Assembly: GCF_030709675.1 (NCBI RefSeq)
Contig: NZ_JAUZQD010000004.1
Span: 434,001 to 498,000, forward strand
DNA length: 64,000 bases
From: Symbioplanes lichenis
Lineage (GTDB): Bacteria; Actinomycetota; Actinomycetes; Mycobacteriales; Micromonosporaceae
Direction: 5' to 3'
Positions 8,480 through 16,962 of this stretch are shown in pieces. The translations under genes were made by a program, and so were the position numbers. Below the pieces are notes generated by a model. That model worked only from the letters and a program-made list of their open reading frames with translations, made no database searches and was not told the DNA's origin. Each line of letters begins with the position of its first letter. Position 1 is the stretch's first letter.

Positions 8480-9361
8480 ATGCGTCTCGTCTCGCTGCTG
8501 CCCTCCGCCACGGAGATCGTCTACGCCCTCGGCCTCGGTGACCAGCTCGTCGGCGTCACCTTCGAGTGCGACGAGCCGCCCCGCGCCCGGGCGGAGAAGA
8601 CGGTGGTGGTGGGCGGCCGCGACACCCGCGGCATGACCCCCGCGGCCATCGACGAGTACGTGAAACAGCAGCTGGCCGCCGGCGACGACCTCTACACGCT
8701 CCGCGCCGGCGCCCTCCGTGACCTGGCCCCGGACCTGATCCTCACCCAGGACCTGTGCCGCGTGTGCGCCCTGCCCTCCGGCCACGTCACGGACGCCCTC
8801 GACCACCTGGGCTGCCGCGCCGACGTGCTGTCGCTGGACCCGTACACGCTGGACGAGGTGCTGGCGACCGTCGCCGAGGTGGCCGCGCGGGCCGGCGTAC
8901 CGGAACGTGGGGTGGCCCTGGTCGCCGCTCTGCGGGCGCGCCTGGACCGCGTCGCCGCCGCCGTGGCCGGCCGCCCCCGTCCGCGCGTCACCGTCGTCGA
9001 GTGGGTCGACCCGCCCTTCGGCGCCGGGCACTGGGTGCCCGACCTGATCACGGCCGCGGGCGGCGACCCCGTGGCGGCCCGCCCGGGCGAGCGCTCCGCC
9101 GAGACCACCTGGGCCGCCCTGGCCGCGCCGGACCCGCAGGTCGTGCTGGTCACCCCGTGCGGCTTCCACCTCGACGGCGCCGCGGCCCAGGCCGAACGGG
9201 TCGTCCCGCACTTCCCGGGCGCCCAGGTCTGGGCCCTCGACGGCGATTCCCTCGTCGTCCGCCCGGGCCCCCGCCTCGTGGACGGCGTCGAGGCGATCGC
9301 CGCCATCCTGCACCCGGACGCCGTCGCGGCCCCGTCCGGCGCCGCCCGCCGCGTCGCCTGA
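8480..9361 (+). CDS. BtuF-like cobalamin/metal-chelate binding protein without signal peptide
   Basis: 293-residue protein of the BtuF/FepB periplasmic-binding fold: MRLVSLLPSATEIVYALGLG at the start, a VGVTFECD segment, then APDLILTQDLC and, in the second lobe, VVEWVDPPFGAGHWVPDLI. These are family features of cobalamin-binding proteins. No signal peptide or lipobox is present, unlike transporter-linked BtuF, so it probably acts in the cytoplasm or is a stand-alone relative. Cys residues in the DLCRVCALPSGH segment could ligate a cofactor. Start ATG with GGGG three bases upstream. No btuC/D genes nearby. Confidence 0.8.
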   Translation: MRLVSLLPSATEIVYALGLGDQLVGVTFECDEPPRARAEKTVVVGGRDTRGMTPAAIDEYVKQQLAAGDDLYTLRAGALRDLAPDLILTQDLCRVCALPSGHVTDALDHLGCRADVLSLDPYTLDEVLATVAEVAARAGVPERGVALVAALRARLDRVAAAVAGRPRPRVTVVEWVDPPFGAGHWVPDLITAAGGDPVAARPGERSAETTWAALAAPDPQVVLVTPCGFHLDGAAAQAERVVPHFPGAQVWALDGDSLVVRPGPRLVDGVEAIAAILHPDAVAAPSGAARRVA

Positions 9362-9503
9362 GCCCGTCTCCCCCTGAGGTCGTGGCCCGGCCCGGCCGGG
9401 TCGTCGCGCGATCATGACTGAACTGTTCGCGCCCGGGAACCGTATTGGTAGCAAGCGGCGGCCGAGACCTGGCCGTCCGGTGAGCCCGGATGTTGGAGGA
9501 ACG

Positions 9504-10247
9504 TTGACGATCGTCGTCAGGCGAGAGGTCGCAGTACGCATTCATCCCCCTGTACCGGGCACCCTCGCCCAGGCCGGCCTGCTCGGCGGGCTGGGCCTGC
9601 AGCTGGGGTTCGGCGCGGCCGGATGGATCACCTCGGCGGTCTTCGTGACGGCGACCTGGGTGCTGTTGTCCCGGGCGCTGGGCCGGCCCGAGTTCCACCG
9701 CTGGGGACCCGCGGACACCGTCACCTACGGCCGGCTGATCCTGACCGGCGGCGTGACGGCGCTGCTGGCCGAGTCGCTGGCCGGCGCGCCCCACCACGCC
9801 GTGCTGATCGCGCTGGCGGCGACGTCGCTCGCGCTGGACGGCGTGGACGGGCAGGTCGCCCGGCGTACGGGCACCACCTCCCGCTTCGGCGCCCGCTTCG
9901 ACATGGAGTCCGACTCGGTGCTCGCCGTGGTGCTGAGCGTCTACCTCGCGTCGATGATCGGCTGGTGGGCCGTGGCGATCGGGCTCTTCCGCTACGCGTT
10001 CGTCGTGGCCGCGTGGGCGTTGCCGTGGCTGCGCGGGTCGCTCCCGTACCGGATGTCGCGCAAGGTCGTCGCGGCGTCGCAGGGTGCGGTGCTGGTCGTG
10101 GCGAGCACGGGTCTGCTGCCGACCACTGTGGCGCAGGCGCTCGTGGCCGTGTCGATCGTCTCGCTGATCTGGTCGTTCGGCGTCGACGTCCGGCACCTGC
10201 GGCGGACGGCGGCCCCGGAGCTCGTGCCGGGTTACCGTTCCGCATGA
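9504..10247 (+). CDS. CDP-alcohol phosphatidyltransferase family membrane enzyme
   Basis: 247-residue integral membrane enzyme that joins a CDP-activated alcohol or diacylglycerol to an alcohol acceptor. The signature DG-x2-AR-x8-G-x3-D-x3-D is complete (DGQVAR then G, D and D in FGARFDMESD) near residues 115-140; the last Asp is catalytic in the family. Several TM helices surround it. I chose TTG at 9504 because GGAGG lies at 9495-9499; an in-frame ATG at 9414 would add 30 poorly conserved, basic residues without a ribosome binding site. The stop overlaps the next ATG (ATGA), implying coupled translation. Confidence 0.85.
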   Translation: MTIVVRREVAVRIHPPVPGTLAQAGLLGGLGLQLGFGAAGWITSAVFVTATWVLLSRALGRPEFHRWGPADTVTYGRLILTGGVTALLAESLAGAPHHAVLIALAATSLALDGVDGQVARRTGTTSRFGARFDMESDSVLAVVLSVYLASMIGWWAVAIGLFRYAFVVAAWALPWLRGSLPYRMSRKVVAASQGAVLVVASTGLLPTTVAQALVAVSIVSLIWSFGVDVRHLRRTAAPELVPGYRSA

Positions 10248-11017
10248 CCTTCGACCGTACCGCCGTCGAGGGGCTGGCGGCCGATCCCCGCGCGTCCGCC
10301 ATCCACCGCTCGTTGCGCTACTACTACGGCAACGCGGAGCACGACGCCGCGCTGGACCGGCTCTATGCGGCCTGGGTGCGGCCGGGCGATCTCGTCGTCG
10401 ACGTCGGCGCCCACGTCGGCGACCGGGTGGGCAGCTTCCGCCGGCTCGGCGCGCGGGTGGTGGCGGTCGAGCCCCAGCCGCTGTGCGTGCGCGCGCTGCG
10501 CGAGATCTATGCCGGCGACCCGGACGTGACCGTGGTCGAGGCGATCTGCGGCGAGCGGCCGGGCACGGCGGACTTCTTCGTCAACTCGGCCAACCCGACC
10601 GTGTCGACCGCCTCGGCCGACTTCGTGCGCTCGGCCGACGGCGCGTCCGGCTGGCGGGAGCAGGTCTGGGACGACCGGATCGAGGTGCCCGTCGTCACCC
10701 TCGACGCGCTGATCGCCGCGCACGGCACCCCCGCCTTCGTGAAGATCGACGTGGAGGGGTTCGAGGACGCCGTGCTCAGCGGGCTCAGCACGGCTGTGCC
10801 GGCGTTGTCCTTCGAGTTCACGACGATCGGGCGGGACGTGGCGCAGCGCTGCCTCGACCGGGCCGGCGCCCTGGGCTTCGAGCGCTTCAACGTCGCGCTG
10901 GGCGACAGCATGGCCCTCGAGTTCGGTGAGTGGATCACCGCCGGGGCGATGGCCCAGCACATCGCGGGGCTGCCGCACGAGGCCAACTCCGGCGACGTCT
11001 ACTGCCGCCCGGCCTGA
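10244..11017 (+). CDS. FkbM-family SAM-dependent methyltransferase
   Basis: 257-residue methyltransferase. The SAM-binding loop is VVDVGAHVGD (about residue 48), followed by the acidic AVEPQP motif, and the FkbM signature region FVKIDVEGFEDAVLSGL lies near residue 165. FkbM enzymes O-methylate sugars or polyketides. Translationally coupled to the upstream phosphatidyltransferase by an ATGA overlap. The neighbourhood (glycosyltransferase, second methyltransferase, phosphatidyltransferase) suggests modification of a glycosylated or lipid-linked product; that part is inference. Confidence 0.88.
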   Translation: MTFDRTAVEGLAADPRASAIHRSLRYYYGNAEHDAALDRLYAAWVRPGDLVVDVGAHVGDRVGSFRRLGARVVAVEPQPLCVRALREIYAGDPDVTVVEAICGERPGTADFFVNSANPTVSTASADFVRSADGASGWREQVWDDRIEVPVVTLDALIAAHGTPAFVKIDVEGFEDAVLSGLSTAVPALSFEFTTIGRDVAQRCLDRAGALGFERFNVALGDSMALEFGEWITAGAMAQHIAGLPHEANSGDVYCRPA

Positions 11018-11085
11018 CCGGCCGCGACCAAGATCGCGCCGCGTATGGTTTTCTTCGGCGCCGTCTTGCGGGGAGGAACATTTCG

Positions 11086-12063
11086 ATGAAGGCCGAGGCA
11101 TTCTGGCTGGCCGAGCCCGGGCGCGGGGAGATCCGCCCGGTCACCCTGCCCGATCCCGGCCCGGACGACGTCCTGGTCCGTACGCTCCACTCGGGCGTCA
11201 GCCGGGGCACGGAGACGCTGGTCTTCCGGGGCGGCGTGCCGGAGAGCCAGCACGAGGTCATGCGGGCGCCCTTCCAGGAGGGCGACTTCCCGGCGCCGGT
11301 CAAGTACGGCTACCTGAACGTCGGCGTGGTCGAGCAGGGCGCGCTCGCCGGGCGTACGGTCTTCTCGCTCTTCCCCCACCAGACGCGGTTCGTGGTGCCG
11401 GCGAGCGCGGTGACCGTGGTTCCGGACCAGGTGCCGCCCGCGCGGGCCGTCCTGGCCGGGACCGTCGAGACCGCCCTCAACGGTTTGTGGGACGCCGCGC
11501 CCCTGATCGGCGACCGGATCGCGGTGGTGGGCGCCGGGATGGTCGGGGCCAGCGTGGCCGCGATCCTGTCGAAGTTCCCGGGCGCCCGCGTGCAGCTGGT
11601 CGACGCGAACCCGGAGCGGGCCTCGCTGGCCGCCGCCCTGGGCGTCGACTTCGCGCTGCCGTCCGATGCCGCCGGCGACTGCGACCTGGTGATCCACGCC
11701 AGCGCCACCGCGGCCGGGCTCACCCGCTCACTCGAGCTGCTCGCCCCGGAGGGCACCGTCGTCGAGCTCAGCTGGTACGGCGACCGCGAGGTGACCGTGC
11801 CGCTCGGGGAGTTCTTCCACTCGCGGCGGCTCGTGGTCAAGAGCAGTCAGGTCGGCGGGATCGCCCCGGCCCGGCGCGGACGGCGCACCTACGCCGATCG
11901 GCTGGCCACGGCGCTGGACCTGCTGGCCGACCCCGTCTTCGACGCGCTGCTGACCGGTGAGTCGGCCTTCGCCGCGCTGCCCGAGGTCATGCCGAAGCTG
12001 ACGTCCGGCGAGCTGCCGGCCCTGTGCCACCTGATCACGTACGACGACAAGGCAGGAGAGTAG
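11086..12063 (+). CDS. Zinc-type alcohol dehydrogenase-like (MDR) oxidoreductase
   Basis: 325-residue MDR protein: GroES-like N-terminus (SGVSRGTETLVFRGGVP), Rossmann domain with VVGAGMVGASVAAIL at about 147-161 and the acidic VDANPER after the second strand. The catalytic-zinc Cys/His pattern of true alcohol dehydrogenases is not evident in the first 100 residues, and PF-typical GHE is replaced, so it may be a zinc-free reductase. Strong ribosome binding site GGGGAGGAAC before ATG 11086. It abuts the QueD-like gene with no gap (stop at 12063, ATG at 12064), so the two are surely co-transcribed and probably act in one pathway. Confidence 0.85.
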   Translation: MKAEAFWLAEPGRGEIRPVTLPDPGPDDVLVRTLHSGVSRGTETLVFRGGVPESQHEVMRAPFQEGDFPAPVKYGYLNVGVVEQGALAGRTVFSLFPHQTRFVVPASAVTVVPDQVPPARAVLAGTVETALNGLWDAAPLIGDRIAVVGAGMVGASVAAILSKFPGARVQLVDANPERASLAAALGVDFALPSDAAGDCDLVIHASATAAGLTRSLELLAPEGTVVELSWYGDREVTVPLGEFFHSRRLVVKSSQVGGIAPARRGRRTYADRLATALDLLADPVFDALLTGESAFAALPEVMPKLTSGELPALCHLITYDDKAGE

Positions 12064-12462
12064 ATGTTCAGCGTCACGGTCCGTGACCACATCATGATCG
12101 CGCACAGCTTCCGCGGGGAGGTGTTCGGCCCGGCGCAGCAGCTGCACGGCGCCACCTTCGTCGTGGACGCCACCTTCAAGCGCCCCGAGCTGGACGCCGA
12201 CAACATCGTGGTGGACATCGGCCTCGCACTGCAGGAGCTCGGCGCGATCTGCAAGGGACTCAGCTACCGCAACCTCGACGACGATCCGGACTTCGCGGGC
12301 ATCAACACGTCGACGGAGTTCCTCGCCAAGGTCATCGCGGACCGCCTCGCGGCGCAGGCGACCGGCGGCGGGCTCGGCCCGGGCGCGAGCGGGCTCACCG
12401 GGATCGCCGTGACGTTGCACGAGTCACACGTCGCGTGGGCGAGCTACGAGCGGGATCTGTGA
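12064..12462 (+). CDS. QueD/6-pyruvoyl-tetrahydropterin synthase-like protein with altered active site
   Basis: 132-residue protein with the overall PTPS/QueD layout: AHSF near residue 13 (first zinc His), LHGATF at 27-32 where the family has HGH, an [16 protein letters not shown] helix (family TxE-LA) and a C-terminal [14 protein letters not shown] strand. The second and third zinc/catalytic positions deviate: HGH has become HGA, no Cys precedes it, and the family L-D-H-x-x-L-N is LSYRNLDD. The fold is probably retained but the canonical lyase/synthase chemistry is doubtful. It sits directly behind the MDR dehydrogenase and overlaps the glycosyltransferase start (GTGA). Confidence 0.75.
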   Translation: MFSVTVRDHIMIAHSFRGEVFGPAQQLHGATFVVDATFKRPELDADNIVVDIGLALQELGAICKGLSYRNLDDDPDFAGINTSTEFLAKVIADRLAAQATGGGLGPGASGLTGIAVTLHESHVAWASYERDL

Positions 12463-13484
12463 CCTCGACGCTGTACGCGGTGCTGCCGGGTGGGATCGAC
12501 GACCCGGCGGCGCCGAGCGGCGGAAACACGTACGACCGGCGGGTCCTGGCGGGACTGTCCGCGCAGCGTGAGGTGCGCGAGATCCTGGCGAGCGGATCCT
12601 GGCCGGTGCCTGATGACAAAGACGTGGAACGGCTGGCCGGAGCCCTGAGAGCGCTCCCCGACGGGGCCACGGTGCTGCTCGACGGGCTGGTGGCCTGCGC
12701 CGCCCCGGGGGTTATGGAAGCACAGCGCGGCCGGCTCCACCTCGTCGTGCTCGTCCACCTGCCGCTGGGCGACGAGCCCGGGGCGGATCCGGCGCTGACG
12801 ATCGGCGAGCGCCGGGCCCTGGAGAGCGCGACCACCGTCGTCGCCACGAGCGAGGGCGCGGCCCAGCGCATCGAGCAACTCCACGATCTGCCCCGGGTCT
12901 TCGTGGCTCCCCCGGGCGTGGACGGGGCCGGCGTGGCCGAGATGTCCGAGACGGGCAACCGGTTGCTCTGCGTCGCCGCCGTCACCCTCAGGAAGGCGCA
13001 GGACGTCCTGGTCGAGGCACTGAGCCTGGTCGATGACCTCCCGTGGCAGTTACGCTGCGTAGGATCGCTGGACCAGGACCGCCACTATGTGACCCGGGTG
13101 CGGTCCGTCAGTGACCGGGTGGAGTTCCCGGGCCCGCTGACGGGGGCGGCGCTGGACGCGGCCTACGCGAGTGCGGACCTGCTCGTGCTGCCGTCGCGGG
13201 CGGAGACGTACGGGATGGTCGTGACCGAGGCGCTCGCACGGGGCGTGCCTGTGCTGGGCACGCGCGTGGCGGGCGTACCGGAAGCGCTCGGCTCGGCCCC
13301 GGACGGCCGGGTGCCGGGCGCTCTGCTGCCGCCGGGTGATGTGCCGGCCCTGGCCGGTGCCCTGCGGCGCTGGCTGACCGACCCCGGGCTGCGGGCCGGA
13401 TGGCGGTCCGCGGCGCTGGCCCGCCGCGGCACCCTGCGCGGCTGGGACGAGACGACGAGACGACTGAGCGAGGTACTCCCATGA
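12459..13484 (+). CDS. Family 4 glycosyltransferase
   Basis: 341-residue GT-B glycosyltransferase. The C-terminal domain carries [19 protein letters not shown] (family R/K site after strand beta) and the EX7E-type segment [20 protein letters not shown], diagnostic for GT4. The N-terminal acceptor domain begins [22 protein letters not shown] start overlaps the upstream stop by four bases (GTGA) and the stop overlaps the next ATG, so the gene is in the middle of a translationally coupled chain. Donor and acceptor cannot be told; the surrounding genes suggest a glycosylated pterin-like or lipid product. Confidence 0.88.
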   Translation: MTSTLYAVLPGGIDDPAAPSGGNTYDRRVLAGLSAQREVREILASGSWPVPDDKDVERLAGALRALPDGATVLLDGLVACAAPGVMEAQRGRLHLVVLVHLPLGDEPGADPALTIGERRALESATTVVATSEGAAQRIEQLHDLPRVFVAPPGVDGAGVAEMSETGNRLLCVAAVTLRKAQDVLVEALSLVDDLPWQLRCVGSLDQDRHYVTRVRSVSDRVEFPGPLTGAALDAAYASADLLVLPSRAETYGMVVTEALARGVPVLGTRVAGVPEALGSAPDGRVPGALLPPGDVPALAGALRRWLTDPGLRAGWRSAALARRGTLRGWDETTRRLSEVLP

Positions 13485-14278
13485 CTGGCGAATTCAGCAC
13501 CGACTGGCTGCTCCTGCGCGAGCCCGCCGACGCGGCGGCGCGCGCGGCCGACCTGGCCGGCCTGGTCAAGGCCGAGGGCGAGCTGGTGATCCGCGACCTG
13601 GGCTGCGGCGCGGGGTCGATGGCCCGGTGGCTGGCGCCGCTGCTGCCCGGCCCGCAGCGGTGGATCCTGCAGGACCGGGACCCCGCACTGCTGGAGTACG
13701 CCGCCGCGCACGTCCCCGCCACCGCGGCGGACGGCAGCCCCGTGACCGCCGAGACGGTCGAGCTGGACGTCGCCGCGCTCACGGCCGACGACCTCGCCGG
13801 GGTGAGCCTGGTCACCTGTTCGGCGCTGCTCGACCTGTTCACGGCCGACGAGATGACCGCGCTGGCCGAGACAGTCGTGGCCGCCGGGGTGCCGGCGCTC
13901 TTCACGCTGACCGTGGCCGGCGAGGTGACGTTCGACCCGCCGCACCCGCTCGACGAGCAGGTGACCGCCGCGTTCAACGACCACCAGCGCCGCCGTACGG
14001 GTGACCGCTGGCTGCTGGGCCCGGAAGCCGTGGGCGCCGCCGCGCAGGCGTTCGCTCAGGCCGGGGCGAGCGTGACGACCCGCGAGACCCCGTGGCGGCT
14101 GGGCCCCGAGCAGGCGCCGCTGATCCTCGAATGGCTGAAAGGCTGGGTCGCCGCGGCCGCCGAACAGCGCCCTGAGCTGCAGCTGGACGGCTATCTGGCG
14201 GCCCGGTCGGCGGCGGCCGGGGCGGGCGAGCTGCGGGTGACGGTCGGCCACCAAGATCTTTACGCGCAGATCGGGTGA
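13481..14278 (+). CDS. Class I SAM-dependent methyltransferase
   Basis: 265-residue methyltransferase. The SAM motif I is IRDLGCGAGSMARWL (about residues 37-51), followed by LQDRDPALLEYA (acidic motif II) and a VSLVTCSALLDLF strand. The C-terminal third (TRETPWRLGPEQAPLILEWL) is probably a substrate-binding cap. ATG overlaps the glycosyltransferase stop (ATGA). Distinct from the FkbM enzyme earlier in the run, so two methylation steps are possible. Substrate unknown. Confidence 0.85.
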   Translation: MTGEFSTDWLLLREPADAAARAADLAGLVKAEGELVIRDLGCGAGSMARWLAPLLPGPQRWILQDRDPALLEYAAAHVPATAADGSPVTAETVELDVAALTADDLAGVSLVTCSALLDLFTADEMTALAETVVAAGVPALFTLTVAGEVTFDPPHPLDEQVTAAFNDHQRRRTGDRWLLGPEAVGAAAQAFAQAGASVTTRETPWRLGPEQAPLILEWLKGWVAAAAEQRPELQLDGYLAARSAAAGAGELRVTVGHQDLYAQIG

Positions 14279-14342
14279 ACCATGAGCCCCCTGCCGGACG
14301 TGTAGTGATGCAGACACGGCGGAAACCGGAGGGGCGAAACGC

Positions 14343-15413
14343 ATGAAGCGATCGATCGGGGCGTGGGCCCGGCTGCTCGGCGGAGTGGCGATCCTCGGCG
14401 TGCTGATCTGGCGCGTCGGCACGGGCGCCTTCGTCGACGGGCTGCGCATGATCGACGCGACCACGCTCGGCGCCGCGTTCGCGATCGGCGTCGCCACCAC
14501 GGTCCTCAGCGCCTGGCGCTGGTGTCTCGTCGCCCGGGGCCTGGGCCTGCGCCTGGAGCTCCGGACGGCGGTCGCCGACTACTACAAGGCGCTCTTCATC
14601 AACGCGGCCCTGCCCGGCGGCGTGCTCGGGGACGTGGACCGCGCGGTGCAGCACGGCCGCGAGGAGGGCGACGTGGCGCGCAGTGTGCGGGCCGTGGTGC
14701 TCGAGCGCACGGCGGGCCAGATCGTGCTGGTCACCGTCGGCCTCACGGTGCTGCTGACCGTACCGTCGCCGGTGTTGTCGGCCTTGCGCGAGCACGGGCA
14801 CTGGGTCGCCCTCGCGGCCGGGGCCCTCGCGCTGGTCGCGGCCCTGGCGGTGCTCGCGGCCGGGCGGCTGCGGCGCGGGGCGTCGCGCAAGGCCCGGGCG
14901 ATCCGGACCGCGCTGTCCGAGGTACGCACGGGGCTGCTCGCCCGCCGCAACTGGCCCGGCATCGTGCTCGCGTCGACGGTCGTGCTGGCCGGGCACCTCG
15001 CCACGTTCGTGGTCGCCGCCCGCGCCGCCGGCTCGGAGGCGTCGATGCTGCGCCTGGCGCCGCTGATGCTGCTGGCGCTGCTCGCCATGGGCCTGCCCGT
15101 CAACATCGGCGGCTGGGGCCCGCGCGAGGCCGTCACCGCCTGGGCGTTCGGGGCGGCGGGGCTGAGCGCGGCGCAGGGGCTGACGATCGCGGTGATCTAC
15201 GGGGTGTTCGCCTTCGTGGCCGCCGTGCCCGGCCTGGCCGTCATCGCGGTCCGCGCCTGGGCCGGCCTGCGGGCGCGGGCGGCGGCCCGGGCGCCGGAGC
15301 CGGTGGTGGTGTCGACCGTCACGCTGCTGCCCCTGATCCCGGTCGTCGTGCCTGATCACCGGCTGATTCCGGCCTCGCGGCCGGTGCGGGAGCTGGTCGG
15401 CAGCGGTGCATGA
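14343..15413 (+). CDS. Lysylphosphatidylglycerol synthetase TM-domain (UPF0104) membrane protein
   Basis: 356-residue polytopic membrane protein of the LPG-synthase TM/flippase-like family (PF03706). About eight hydrophobic helices are visible; conserved family features include YYKALFINAALPGGVLGDV near residue 80, the ARSVRAVVLERTAGQ stretch and LPVNIGGWGPREAV near residue 250. No aminoacyltransferase domain is attached. In other organisms relatives move lipids across the membrane. GGAGGGG is eight bases before the ATG. In this cluster it could translocate a glycolipid made by the preceding enzymes (inference). Confidence 0.85.
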   Translation: MKRSIGAWARLLGGVAILGVLIWRVGTGAFVDGLRMIDATTLGAAFAIGVATTVLSAWRWCLVARGLGLRLELRTAVADYYKALFINAALPGGVLGDVDRAVQHGREEGDVARSVRAVVLERTAGQIVLVTVGLTVLLTVPSPVLSALREHGHWVALAAGALALVAALAVLAAGRLRRGASRKARAIRTALSEVRTGLLARRNWPGIVLASTVVLAGHLATFVVAARAAGSEASMLRLAPLMLLALLAMGLPVNIGGWGPREAVTAWAFGAAGLSAAQGLTIAVIYGVFAFVAAVPGLAVIAVRAWAGLRARAAARAPEPVVVSTVTLLPLIPVVVPDHRLIPASRPVRELVGSGA

Positions 15414-15450
15414 ACGTGCCGTCACTCGTGCGGGCGATTATGTTGAGCAG

Positions 15451-16140
15451 GTGACCAACCGCCCGTACGTGCTGCTCAGCTGTGGCATGTCCCTGGACGG
15501 TTATCTCGACAGCGCGGGCGACGAGCGGCTGCTGCTGTCCAACGACGCCGACTTCGACCGGGTCGACGAGGTGCGCGCCTCGTGCGACGCGATCCTGGTC
15601 GGCGCGGGCACGGTCCGCAAGGACAACCCGCGCCTGCTGATCCGCGATGAGACCCGGCGCAAGGAGCGGGTCGCGCGCGGCGAGCGCCCCGACCCGGTCA
15701 AGGTCACGGTCACCGGCTCGTGCGACCTCGACCCCGGCGCCCGCTTCTTCACCCTCGGCGACACGGAGAAGCTGGTCTACTGCGCGACGCCCGCGCTGGG
15801 CGAGGCGCGGGTCCGGCTGGGCGCGGCGGCCACGGTGATCGACGGCGGCGACCCCCTCGATCTCGTCCGGGTCGGCGCCGACCTCGCCGGCCGCGGCGTC
15901 CGGCGGCTCATGGTCGAGGGCGGCGGCACGATGCACACCCAGTTCCTGACCGCCGGCCTCGCCGACGAGCTGCAGCTGGTCGTCGCCCCGTTCTTCGTCG
16001 GCGACTCGGCGGCGCCGCGCTTCGTCGGCGACGGCCGCTTCCCGTGGGGGCCGCAGCACCGCGCGACGCTGGCCGAGGCGCGCCCGATCGGCGACGTCGT
16101 GCTGCTGCGTTACGCGCTCTCCGACCGGTTCACGGCTTGA
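15451..16140 (+). CDS. RibD C-terminal-type pyrimidine/pterin reductase (dihydrofolate reductase fold)
   Basis: 229-residue RibD_C/DHFR-like reductase. The signatures SCGMSLDGYLD at residue 9, the ILVGAGTVRKDNPRL motif near residue 50 and the RRLMVEGGGTMHTQFL motif near residue 155 define the family, which reduces the ribosyl side chain of riboflavin precursors with NADPH. No deaminase domain is attached. I chose GTG at 15451 because homologues start near RPYVLLS; an in-frame GTG at 15406 overlapping the previous gene is an alternative. Paired with the GTP cyclohydrolase II gene 20 bases downstream, it would act directly on its product. Confidence 0.88.
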   Translation: MTNRPYVLLSCGMSLDGYLDSAGDERLLLSNDADFDRVDEVRASCDAILVGAGTVRKDNPRLLIRDETRRKERVARGERPDPVKVTVTGSCDLDPGARFFTLGDTEKLVYCATPALGEARVRLGAAATVIDGGDPLDLVRVGADLAGRGVRRLMVEGGGTMHTQFLTAGLADELQLVVAPFFVGDSAAPRFVGDGRFPWGPQHRATLAEARPIGDVVLLRYALSDRFTA

Positions 16141-16160
16141 CTACCACTCATGGGGGACGG

Positions 16161-16802
16161 ATGTCGGACACACCGGGCATGGCGGCGGCCTCGATCCGGA
16201 CGAGGGTCACGGTCCCGCTGCGCTTCGCCGACGGCTATGCGACCACGGCCCGGGTCTTCACCTTCACCGGGCTGGCCGACGGCCGCGAGCACCTGGCCCT
16301 CGGGCTCGGCGCCTGGGAGCAGGCCGTCGCCGACGGCGCGCCGCTGGTCCGCCCGCACAGCGAGTGCCTGACCGGCGACGTCTTCGGCAGCCAGCGCTGC
16401 GACTGCGGTCCCCAGCTGCGCGAGGCCGCCGAGCGCATCACCGACGCGGGTGGCCTGCTGCTCTACCTGCGTCAGGAGGGGCGCGGCATCGGCCTTTACG
16501 CGAAGCTCGACGCCTACGCCCTGCAGGAGGCCGGCCTCGACACCTATGCGGCCAATCGGGCGCTGGGCCGCGGCGAGGACGAGCGCGACTACGGCGTGGC
16601 GGCGCAGATGCTGCTGGCGCTCGGCGCGGAGCGGATCCGGCTGCTGAGCAACAACCCGGACAAGGCGGCCCAGCTCCAGGCGTACGGCGTCGAGGTCAAG
16701 GAACGCATCCCGACCGGCGTCCACGTGTCGCCGGCCAACCTGCGCTACCTCGCGACGAAGGCGACACACACGTCGCACACGCTCGACATCCCCGGCCTCT
16801 GA
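16161..16802 (+). CDS. ribA: GTP cyclohydrolase II
   Basis: 213-residue stand-alone RibA, first enzyme of riboflavin and related pyrimidine branches: GTP is opened to 2,5-diamino-6-ribosylamino-pyrimidinone phosphate, formate and pyrophosphate. Zinc ligands Cys69, Cys80 and Cys82 occur in HSECLTGD and QRCDCG; RQEGRGIGL at 104-112 and LLSNNPDK follow. Tyr119 in KLDAYALQ aligns with the E. coli catalytic-site Tyr105, so the ordinary GCH II product is expected rather than the formylated product of variants with Met there. GGGGGA precedes ATG 16161. Alone, without the ribB half, and set in a specialised cluster, so it may be a pathway-dedicated copy. Confidence 0.93.
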   Translation: MSDTPGMAAASIRTRVTVPLRFADGYATTARVFTFTGLADGREHLALGLGAWEQAVADGAPLVRPHSECLTGDVFGSQRCDCGPQLREAAERITDAGGLLLYLRQEGRGIGLYAKLDAYALQEAGLDTYAANRALGRGEDERDYGVAAQMLLALGAERIRLLSNNPDKAAQLQAYGVEVKERIPTGVHVSPANLRYLATKATHTSHTLDIPGL

Positions 16803-16962
16803 GCGGGCCCACCCCGCCATCCACGCGCCGGTCGCCGGGGTTTCTTTCCCGGGCCGGCCGCCCCGCTCGCCGGCCTCGCGCGGGTGGACCCGCCCGGTGA
16901 CAGGTGCGGCGCCCGGCGTCGGGCACGATGATGGCCGGAGACGTCGACGGAAGCCGGGTGTC

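Noticed and set aside
16161..16802. RibA variant making the formylated (Met-type) product known from one Streptomyces paralogue
   Set aside because: The diagnostic position is Tyr (KLDAYALQ), as in ordinary GTP cyclohydrolase II.
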